Below, piece by piece: positions 1 to 5,138 of a stretch of 5,337 nt of DNA. A program made the translations under genes and the position numbers. The notes beneath the pieces were generated by a model. That model ran no database searches. It was not told the origin of the DNA and saw only the letters and a program-made list of their open reading frames with translations. Position 1 is the first letter of the stretch; each line of letters starts with the position of its first letter. The stretch comes from an uncultured Collinsella sp. (lineage in GTDB: Bacteria > Actinomycetota > Coriobacteriia > Coriobacteriales > Coriobacteriaceae), in assembly GCA_902489955.1 (NCBI GenBank), contig CABUBY010000118.1, positions 1-5,337 on the forward strand. Direction: 5' to 3'.

Positions 1-90
1 GCTATCCACGACACCGTGCACGAGATGGCCCGCGACGAGGCCCGCCACGGCAAGGCTTTCGCCGGCCTGCTCAAGCGCTACTTCGGCTAA
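1..90 (+). CDS. Rubrerythrin-family protein, C-terminal fragment (5' end outside window)
   Basis: The first 29 codons, in frame from base 1 and ending at TAA (88-90), encode the end of a ferritin-like diiron protein. The visible peptide contains the segment HEMARDEARHGKAF, whose ExxRH pattern matches the last iron-binding helix of rubrerythrins. It ends in LLKRYFG, the usual short C-terminus of that family. Rubrerythrins are cytoplasmic non-haem diiron proteins that reduce hydrogen peroxide in anaerobes and microaerophiles. The rubredoxin-like domain and the N-terminal diiron ligands are not in the window, so a plain ferritin-like protein cannot be excluded. The gene is followed 35 bp later by a strong terminator and converges on the minus-strand gene at 332-1459. 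Confidence 0.8.
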   Translation, partial: AIHDTVHEMARDEARHGKAFAGLLKRYFG

Positions 91-124
91 GCCAGCAACC
101 TGAGACATAACCTCTAGCTCGATG

Positions 125-155
125 AGGCCCGGACCGCATGGTTCGGGCCTTTTTC
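125..155 (+). terminator. Intrinsic terminator of the rubrerythrin-like gene
   Basis: An 11-bp stem (125-135 paired with 140-150, one G-T pair) closes a GCAT tetraloop and runs straight into a T tract (150-154). This is a textbook rho-independent terminator, 35 bp after the stop codon at 88-90. It also insulates the upstream gene from the convergent minus-strand gene. Confidence 0.92.
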
Positions 156-222
156 GTGCCTCACAAACTTGTTAACTACCTGAAATAGGACCGCCTTCGG
201 CATCGGCTTCTCGTCAAAAACT

Positions 223-341
223 AAGTGAGTAGACTTTTTGGAACTTGCCGAGCAGACCATCCATATCACTTTATAAAGCCGCAGGTAAATGCCTTGTTGC
301 AAAACGACCTAGTCGCCAAAGTGCCAAAAGTCTACTCACTT
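223..341. repeat. 119-bp palindromic-ended repeat, copy A
   Basis: This element is one of two copies in the window; the other is at 1643-1761. Both are exactly 119 bp with no gaps needed, and about 80% identical by hand alignment. The ends are inverted repeats of roughly 20 bp: AAGTGAGTAGACTTTTTGG on the left, and its near-complement ending CTACTCACTT on the right. The interior keeps conserved blocks such as CCGCAGGTA and GTCGCCAAAG. It is too short to encode a transposase, and I see no target-site duplication. The right arm contains the stop codon (332-334) of the minus-strand gene. On the minus strand the complete hairpin is followed by five T (216-220 read in reverse), so this copy could terminate transcription of that gene. 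It may be a MITE-like or REP-like element or a structured 3' UTR. Confidence 0.85.
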
Positions 342-1459
342 AGATTCGCAGCCGTCCACGATCGAGCCATTTTGTGTCTAACGGGCATCTTTCCGTCGAT
401 TACTCCCAATTTTGTCCAGTCAACGAATAGTTCAGACCTGAGTAATGTCTCAGCCCTTTGCTCATCTGAGCTTTTATCACGATATTCAGCATCGAGCATC
501 CTGCATACGGCCTTAACGATCGCGCGGAATCTATCCTCATCCGATATCTGTCTGTGTGTCAGGAGAAGCACATCGTAGCCCATGGCCTGAAGGGCCGTCA
601 TGCGGTCAGCGTCACGCAAGCCATCCCCTGCGCGTCCGTGCGAGGCCTTTCCCTGACATTCAATGGCCACCTGTCGCCTGCCGTCCGGCGAAGACAGAAG
701 TATGTCGATATATACACGGGACTTTCCCACAATCGCTCGAGCACTTGTGCTTAGCATCACTTCAACATTAAGCTCTATGTCGCAAAAACCTTCGCCTCCC
801 AGGGATCGCGGCAGTGCAAGTAGCAAATACGCCTCGACCTCAAAAGGCGACGCGGCACCCAATGGAACGAGTTGCGACACCGTCCTAAATCTATTGCCGT
901 AACGTATCCCGCAAACATCTGAACAAAAACGGTCAAGGTCTCCGCCCAAAACCAAAGCGTCTCGACGCCATAAATTTGAGGCGGTGCCGTCCTCGGACGG
1001 GCAGCGCACCCAACCGAACGTTGTCGAGATCGCGCCCGAATCAATTGCACGCGAAAACTCCGCCTCAAGTGCCGCAGGCAGAGCGCACACCGCAAACAAG
1101 CCACACATCTCCGCCAATACCAAAAGAAGCTGAAGATCCGTCAGATGCCGCGACATGATGAATGCCGTCAGTAGAGGAGACGTAATCAAAAACCCATGCT
1201 CCGTTTCCAGTACGGATTCCCTGGGAAGCTCACCAAGAAACAGCCGCTGCCTAATGCTGGCAGGACAAGTCCGTTTGTTTCTCGTCTGAACCAATGTATA
1301 CAACGGAAAACCGAGCGCGACCGCAGCCGTCGGGTTGCGGGCGAGATCATATCGCTGCCGGTCTTCTTCCGGTCGTGGAAGCGGCGGACACAGAGCGCGG
1401 ACCTGAGGGGGCAAACGCCAGTACCTAAAAGCCGATATGTCACAAAGTAGATCTTTCAT
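332..1459 (-). CDS. Uncharacterised Coriobacteriia-type protein with Vsr/DUF559-like nuclease-fold C-terminus
   Basis: This is a 375-residue soluble protein of unknown function. Residues are numbered from the ATG at 1459; a GTG at 1465 would add two. The N-terminus (about 1-130) has the pattern CDISAFRYWR, then SPLLTAF (about 94-100) and LAEMCGLF (115-122). I recognise this layout from a large orphan family in Coriobacteriia. SPFEVEAYLLLALPRSLGGE (from 204) precedes a C-terminal domain (about 245-325) that resembles DUF559/Vsr endonucleases: D252 in YIDILL, E267-x-Q269-x-K271, then D283/D285 before ALQAMGYDVLLLTHRQ. These could be PD-(D/E)XK catalytic residues; activity is inference. No Shine-Dalgarno sequence is visible before either start. 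Codon use (AAA, TTG, AGA, GGA, GTA) is much less GC-biased than in pdxS, which suggests acquisition. The stop codon lies inside repeat copy A. Confidence 0.78.
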   Translation of the reverse strand: MKDLLCDISAFRYWRLPPQVRALCPPLPRPEEDRQRYDLARNPTAAVALGFPLYTLVQTRNKRTCPASIRQRLFLGELPRESVLETEHGFLITSPLLTAFIMSRHLTDLQLLLVLAEMCGLFAVCALPAALEAEFSRAIDSGAISTTFGWVRCPSEDGTASNLWRRDALVLGGDLDRFCSDVCGIRYGNRFRTVSQLVPLGAASPFEVEAYLLLALPRSLGGEGFCDIELNVEVMLSTSARAIVGKSRVYIDILLSSPDGRRQVAIECQGKASHGRAGDGLRDADRMTALQAMGYDVLLLTHRQISDEDRFRAIVKAVCRMLDAEYRDKSSDEQRAETLLRSELFVDWTKLGVIDGKMPVRHKMARSWTAANLSE

Positions 1460-1500
1460 AGGCACAGGAAAACACGAATTTCAACCCAGTCAGTCACGCA

Positions 1501-1518
1501 TTGGCGCGAACGCGCCAA
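1501..1518. repeat. Perfect 8-bp inverted repeat upstream of the orphan gene
   Basis: TTGGCGCG, two bases, then CGCGCCAA form a perfect palindrome about 40 bp upstream of the minus-strand start at 1459. The A run lies on the + strand just after it (1517-1521). On the minus strand this places T residues before the stem, not after it, so it is not a normal terminator on either strand. It could be an operator for the minus-strand gene or an RNA hairpin in its leader. No convincing sigma-70 promoter is visible around it. Confidence 0.5.
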
Positions 1519-1542
1519 AAATGGTGCCGAACGGACTGCCAA

Positions 1543-1608
1543 GTTTTCAACAGCCCTCCCCAACTGGCCAAAAGCTTGCCGAGAGCTGGACGAAGTTCTG
1601 TTGAAAAC
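1543..1608. repeat. Extragenic palindrome with perfect 11-bp arms and trailing T run
   Basis: GTTTTCAACAG (1543-1553) and CTGTTGAAAAC (1598-1608) are perfect inverted repeats separated by 44 bp. Read on the + strand, the right arm is followed by CCCA and a run of seven T. That resembles a terminator, but no + strand gene lies upstream. It sits between pdxR and the orphan gene, next to repeat copy B, and may be the remnant of another small palindromic element. Confidence 0.55.
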
Positions 1609-1642
1609 CCCATTTTTTTCTCATGCAGAAGCTTTGCGCGAC

Positions 1643-1761
1643 AAGTGAGTAGACTTTTTTGAACATCCCGAGCAGCCCGGTCATCCTGCTTTTCAAAACC
1701 GCAGGTAGATAGCTTGTTACAAAACTGCCTGGTCGCCAAAGTTCCAAAAGCCTACTCACTT
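1643..1761. repeat. 119-bp palindromic-ended repeat, copy B
   Basis: This is the second copy of the repeat at 223-341, in the same orientation and of identical length. Its left end reads AAGTGAGTAGACTTTTTTG and its right end CCTACTCACTT. Similarity extends a few bases beyond the right end (TAGATT then GCAG) but not beyond the left. The right arm contains the pdxR stop codon (1752-1754). Unlike copy A, the minus strand has no T run after the hairpin, so termination here would rest on the stem alone or on another mechanism. Confidence 0.85.
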
Positions 1762-3191
1762 AGATTGCAGAGCGCTCCCATTAGCTGCGATTCCAAGGTA
1801 TTTAGCGCTTTTGGACTCAAATCGTCATACTGAACAAGAATTTGACTTGAGTTTTCAGGGACAGATGCGCCATCGGCACACCAAAAACAGTCACCGATAT
1901 CGATAAAAGAGATGCTCGAGCGCGTGAGGGCCCGTGCAAAAGTGCTTCCGCCCGTTCCACGCTCCGCAACCACGGTACAGTAAAGGCCCGCATCTGCCTG
2001 CTCGATCGAGACTTCCCCTGCCGGAAACGCTTTCCGCACAAGCGACGTCAGGCCATCACGCGCCTCGCGAGCACGAACGCGCACGCGGTTCACATGTCGC
2101 TCGTAATCACCCGATTCCAGCAAACGCGCCAAAGCGACCTGGTCAACAGAGCTCACCGACGAGGCGTAGAAACCAAGGTTGCGCCTAAACCGCTCCATTA
2201 GCTCATCGGGCAACACCATATACGCCAAACGCAACGCCGATGAAAGGCTCTTCGAAAACGTGTTGGTGTAGATAACCGACTGGGCGGCATCGATCGATGC
2301 GAGCGCGGGAATCGGCTTCCCGGCAAGGCGAAACTCACAATCAAAGTCATCTTCGATGAGATATCGACCTGGTCGCTCGGCGGCCCAGCTCAGCAGCGCA
2401 TAGCGACGCGCAATGCTCGTCACAAGACCGGTGGGATACTGATGGGACGGCATCAGGTGAAGGACATCGGTCCCGCTTTTCTGCAGAGTGCTCAAGTCCA
2501 CGCCCTCGTCATCCAACGGGATATGTCGAACTTTGCAGCCCATAGCCTGATAGATACGCGTCAGACGCAAATAGCCCGGGTCCTCAACGGCATACACCTT
2601 GTCGGCTCCAAGCAACTGAACCAACATGGTATCGAGCAGCTGGGCGCCTGCACCGATAACAATGTTGTTGGGGTCGACATTCATGCCCCTTGTCCCACGC
2701 AGATGGTGAGCAATTGCGCGTCGCAGCCGAGCGGTGCCCTGCGCCGGTGCGGGCGAAAAGATTTCGCGCTCGTCTTCGGATGCCAGCGTCGCCCGTAGCG
2801 CACTTTGCCAAAGCCGCGCCGCCTCCAAAGCGGAAGGAGAAAGTGCATCGAATCGCTCGATCTGTCCGTTGACATCATGCGCGCTGGGACCCGCAGAGGC
2901 GGCATCTCGGTCGATGCCCTCCGCAGTCGAAGCCAAAACCGGTGCATCCGGAAGCTCGCAAGCGTAGTAGCCACGACGCGGCATTGAGCAAATATAGCCC
3001 TCAGCGAGTAACTGGCTATATGCATTCTCGATGGTAATAACACTGATTCCCAGATGACTGGCAAAGGCGCGCTTGGACGGCAGATGCTCCCCCGCCGCAA
3101 TGCGTCCAGCAACAATATCATCTCGAATTTGCTGGTAAACATACTCATAGAGCGATGCTTCGCCGCGTTTTTCCAAATTGTAGTCAAGCAT
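1752..3191 (-). CDS. pdxR: PdxR, MocR-family (GntR HTH plus aminotransferase-like) regulator of PLP synthesis
   Basis: This 479-residue protein has the MocR layout. A winged-helix GntR domain (about 1-75) opens MLDYNLEKRGEASLYEYVYQ and continues with LPSKRAFASHLGIS and IENAYSQLLAEGYI. After a linker, a fold-type I aminotransferase-like domain runs from about 115 to the end. In it HQYPTG (250-255), EDDFD (280-284) and TFSKS (311-315), with K314 as the expected PLP Schiff-base lysine, are all intact. MocR regulators of this type sense PLP and control pdxST, which is divergent here. The ATG at 3191 is preferred over an upstream TTG at 3224: it gives the family N-terminus and follows the weak purine-rich stretch GGTGATAGG. 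The last residues (NLSE) and the TAG stop are encoded inside repeat copy B. Activator versus repressor mode cannot be read from sequence. Confidence 0.93.
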   Translation of the reverse strand: MLDYNLEKRGEASLYEYVYQQIRDDIVAGRIAAGEHLPSKRAFASHLGISVITIENAYSQLLAEGYICSMPRRGYYACELPDAPVLASTAEGIDRDAASAGPSAHDVNGQIERFDALSPSALEAARLWQSALRATLASEDEREIFSPAPAQGTARLRRAIAHHLRGTRGMNVDPNNIVIGAGAQLLDTMLVQLLGADKVYAVEDPGYLRLTRIYQAMGCKVRHIPLDDEGVDLSTLQKSGTDVLHLMPSHQYPTGLVTSIARRYALLSWAAERPGRYLIEDDFDCEFRLAGKPIPALASIDAAQSVIYTNTFSKSLSSALRLAYMVLPDELMERFRRNLGFYASSVSSVDQVALARLLESGDYERHVNRVRVRAREARDGLTSLVRKAFPAGEVSIEQADAGLYCTVVAERGTGGSTFARALTRSSISFIDIGDCFWCADGASVPENSSQILVQYDDLSPKALNTLESQLMGALCNLSE

Positions 3192-3336
3192 GAGCCTATC
3201 ACCTGACCTTATTAGGTCATTCAATCTGGTATTAGTCTGACCTTGTAATTATCTCGAAAACTGAGTATTTCGCCATACCTAGCTCCCCGATAGGATGTTC
3301 CGTCAAGCAATGCACATGCCAACCAAGGGAGCAACC
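3192..3336. promoter_or_regulatory. Divergent pdxR / pdxST control region with candidate PdxR operator
   Basis: This 145-bp region separates the two start codons. It contains the direct repeat CTGACCTT (3203-3210 and 3237-3244), the inverted repeat TGACCT-N4-AGGTCA (3204-3219), and TATTAG twice, 20 bp apart (3210 and 3230), about two helical turns. Such paired repeats are typical of MocR operators. GATAAT on the minus strand (3248-3253) is a fair -10 for pdxR, which would put the repeats downstream of its start site and allow autorepression. TAGGAT (3291-3296) is a weak -10 for pdxS with no good -35, as expected if activation is needed. AAGGGAG (3325-3331) is the pdxS ribosome binding site, five bases before the ATG. 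Promoter assignments are tentative. Confidence 0.55.
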
Positions 3337-4227
3337 ATGGCAGAACAGAACAGCAAGGCCGATCGCGTCAAACTCAATCGCGAGCTCGCGCAGATGCTCA
3401 AGGGCGGCGTCATCATGGACGTCACCACGCCCGAGCAGGCACGCATCGCCGAGGAGGCAGGCGCCTGCGCCGTCATGGCTCTCGAGCGCATCCCGGCCGA
3501 CATCCGCGCCGCAGGCGGCGTCTCGCGCATGAGCGACCCCAAGATGATCAAGGGCATCCAAGAGGCCGTCTCCATCCCTGTTATGGCCAAGTGCCGCATC
3601 GGTCACATTGTCGAGGCGCAGGTCCTGCAGGCCATCGAGATCGATTACATCGACGAGTCCGAGGTTCTCTCCCCTGCCGATGACGTCTATCACATCGACA
3701 AGACCCAGTTTGACGTGCCGTTTGTCTGCGGCGCCCGCGATCTGGGCGAGGCGCTGCGCCGTGTTGCCGAGGGCGCCACGATGATTCGCACCAAGGGCGA
3801 GCCGGGCACGGGCGACGTCGTTCAGGCCGTGCGCCACATGCGCAAGATCCAAAAGCAGATCCGCGACGTAGTTGCCCTGCGCGATGACGAGCTCTTTGAG
3901 GCAGCCAAGCAACTGCAGGTTCCGGTCGAGCTGGTGCGCGAGGTCCATGCCACGGGAAAGCTTCCCGTCGTGAACTTTGCCGCCGGCGGCGTGGCAACCC
4001 CTGCCGATGCTGCGCTGATGATGCAGCTGGGTGCCGAGGGCGTCTTTGTCGGCTCGGGCATCTTTAAGAGTGGCGACCCCGCCAAGCGCGCCGCCGCCAT
4101 CGTCAAGGCCGTGGCAAACTTTACCGATGCCAAGCTCATTGCCGAGCTTTCGGAGGACCTGGGCGAGGCCATGGTGGGCATCAACGCCGACGAAATCGAG
4201 ATCATCATGGAGGAGCGCGGGCGCTAG
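3337..4227 (+). CDS. pdxS: PdxS, pyridoxal 5'-phosphate synthase lyase subunit
   Basis: PdxS is the synthase subunit of the DXP-independent vitamin B6 pathway. It joins ribose 5-phosphate, glyceraldehyde 3-phosphate and ammonia from PdxT into PLP, in a cytoplasmic dodecamer of (beta/alpha)8 barrels. The 296-residue length is normal. Landmarks are GGVIMDV with D28, PVMAKCRIGH with K85, and RTKGEPGTGD with K153, which correspond to the catalytic Asp and the two active-site Lys of the family. FAAGGVATPADAALMMQLGA (from 214) and VFVGSGIFKS form the phosphate-binding end of the barrel. The ATG at 3337 is chosen because it follows AAGGGAG with five-base spacing; an in-frame ATG at 3295 would add 14 residues that do not resemble the family. 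All key residues are intact. The gene is cotranscribed with pdxT, 20 bp downstream. Confidence 0.98.
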   Translation: MAEQNSKADRVKLNRELAQMLKGGVIMDVTTPEQARIAEEAGACAVMALERIPADIRAAGGVSRMSDPKMIKGIQEAVSIPVMAKCRIGHIVEAQVLQAIEIDYIDESEVLSPADDVYHIDKTQFDVPFVCGARDLGEALRRVAEGATMIRTKGEPGTGDVVQAVRHMRKIQKQIRDVVALRDDELFEAAKQLQVPVELVREVHATGKLPVVNFAAGGVATPADAALMMQLGAEGVFVGSGIFKSGDPAKRAAAIVKAVANFTDAKLIAELSEDLGEAMVGINADEIEIIMEERGR

Positions 4228-4247
4228 TCCAGCAGAAAGGATCGCAC

Positions 4248-4835
4248 ATGAGCGATTATGCAGACCAAACGGTCGCCGTGCTGGCGGTCCAAGGCGCTTT
4301 TGCCGAGCACGAGGCAAGGCTATCCGAGCTGGGCGCACGTTGTATTGAGCTGAGACAGGCGGCTGATTTGAAGCAGGACTTTGACCGTCTGGTACTTCCC
4401 GGCGGCGAGTCTACCGTTCAAGGGAAGCTGCTTGATGAGCTGGGCATGCTCGAGGAGCTTCGCACCCACATTGTTGAAGGCATGCCCGTCCTTGGCACCT
4501 GCGCCGGCTTGATTCTATTGGCGCGCGATCTTGCCGCACACGACGATAAGGGAACGCCGCGCCTAGCAACCATGAACGTACTCGTTGAGCGCAACGCTTA
4601 TGGCAGACAGCTCGGCAGTTTTCGCACCAAGGGCCAGGTGTCCGGCATCGACGGTGAAGTGCCATTAACATTTATCCGTGCACCCCGCATCATCGAAGTG
4701 CACGGCAATGCCAAGGCCTTAGCGAAAGTCGACGGCCGTATCGTCGCCGCCCGTCAGGGCAACCAGCTCGGCGTAACCTTCCACCCCGAACTCGACGACG
4801 ACGTCCGCCTCCACGAGCTCTTCCTCCAAATGTAG
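4248..4835 (+). CDS. pdxT: PdxT, glutaminase subunit of pyridoxal 5'-phosphate synthase
   Basis: PdxT is a class I glutamine amidotransferase that hydrolyses glutamine and channels ammonia to PdxS. At 195 residues it has normal length and all family signatures: AVQGAFAEH (13-21), LPGGEST (50-56), GTCAGLILLA with the nucleophile C85 (83-92), NAYGRQ (116-121), FIRAPRI (142-148) and TFHPEL with the triad residues H179 and E181 (177-182). AGAAAGG (4234-4240) lies seven bases before the ATG, so translation starts independently of pdxS although the genes are only 20 bp apart. The pair should form one operon under PdxR. Nothing is truncated. Confidence 0.98.
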   Translation: MSDYADQTVAVLAVQGAFAEHEARLSELGARCIELRQAADLKQDFDRLVLPGGESTVQGKLLDELGMLEELRTHIVEGMPVLGTCAGLILLARDLAAHDDKGTPRLATMNVLVERNAYGRQLGSFRTKGQVSGIDGEVPLTFIRAPRIIEVHGNAKALAKVDGRIVAARQGNQLGVTFHPELDDDVRLHELFLQM

Positions 4836-4875
4836 GCAGAGTGGAAACGAGCGTGGATTTTCGGACACACAACAA

Positions 4876-4943
4876 ATGAGAGTGGATAATCTCCCACTTT
4901 GAACTTAGATGCAGGCTCAAACCAGGAGATTATCCACTCTCAT
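4876..4943. repeat. Perfect 19-bp inverted repeat downstream of pdxT
   Basis: ATGAGAGTGGATAATCTCC (4876-4894) and its exact reverse complement (4925-4943) flank a 30-base loop. The core AG(A/C)GTGGA also occurs at 4838 and 4850, just after the pdxT stop, so four copies of this octamer lie within about 100 bp. There is no T run on the + strand after the stem, so it is not a canonical intrinsic terminator, though a stem this strong could stall polymerase or protect the pdxST mRNA 3' end. It may be a REP/MITE-type extragenic palindrome. Confidence 0.75.
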
Positions 4944-4948
4944 ACTAT

Positions 4949-4979
4949 GTAGTCATTTAAGAACGTCCCCAATGACTAC
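4949..4979. repeat. REP-like palindrome next to the insertion sequence
   Basis: GTAGTCATT (4949-4957) and AATGACTAC (4971-4979) are perfect inverted repeats around a 13-base loop containing AACGTCCCC. The size and form are those of a repetitive extragenic palindrome. It lies five bases after the 19-bp inverted repeat and directly before the presumed left end of the IS110 element, so it may be the insertion target. Copy number in the genome is unknown from this window. Confidence 0.6.
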
Positions 4980-5044
4980 TTCGACAACGCCGATGCTTTG
5001 GTACCGACAGACACTATGACCCAATCCGAGGGCACTAAAAAGAC

Positions 5045-5138
5045 AGGAGCCCCCGCTCGTGACCGCGGGTCGGGGCTGCGACAATGATGTCGAAGTGCCA
5101 TAGGCGCAGCCGCGCCGCAACGAGGTTGGGAGGCTCCC
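5045..5138 (+). ncRNA. Candidate structured leader / bridge-RNA-like region of the IS110 element
   Basis: The 94 bases before the transposase can form several GC-rich hairpins: AGCCCC (5048-5053) with GGGGCT (5072-5077) plus an inner CGC/GCG; CGACA-ATGA-TGTCG (5079-5092); and GGCGC-AGCC-GCGCC (5103-5116). GGAGCC (5046-5051) can also pair with GGCTCC (5132-5137), an alternative fold that closes the whole domain. In the IS110 subgroup that includes IS621, the leader between the left end and the transposase encodes a bridge RNA whose internal loops recognise target and donor DNA. Position and structure fit. The guide loops, the RNA ends and the promoter are not established; the RNA may begin further upstream, towards 4985. 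Confidence 0.4.

Noticed and set aside
114..302. A 62-codon minus-strand frame
   Set aside because: It crosses the intrinsic terminator hairpin and repeat copy A, so its sequence is explained by these non-coding features.
1501..1521. Terminator at the GC palindrome
   Set aside because: The hairpin is followed by A residues on the + strand and has its T residues before the stem on the minus strand, so neither direction fits an intrinsic terminator.
223..1761. CRISPR array or an insertion sequence with its own transposase
   Set aside because: There are only two 119-bp copies 1.4 kb apart with no spacer periodicity. Neither copy encodes a protein, and the gene between them is not a recognisable transposase.
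3192..3224. TTG start extending PdxR by 11 residues
   Set aside because: The added codons run through the candidate operator palindrome, and the family N-terminus begins at the ATG at 3191.
3295..3336. In-frame upstream ATG extending PdxS by 14 residues
   Set aside because: The extra residues do not match the family N-terminus, and a well-placed AAGGGAG favours the ATG at 3337.
3232..4338. A 368-codon open frame on the minus strand opposite pdxS
   Set aside because: It is antisense to an intact, clearly conserved pdxS. Long antisense frames are common in GC-rich genes with strong third-position bias, and its product resembles no family I know.
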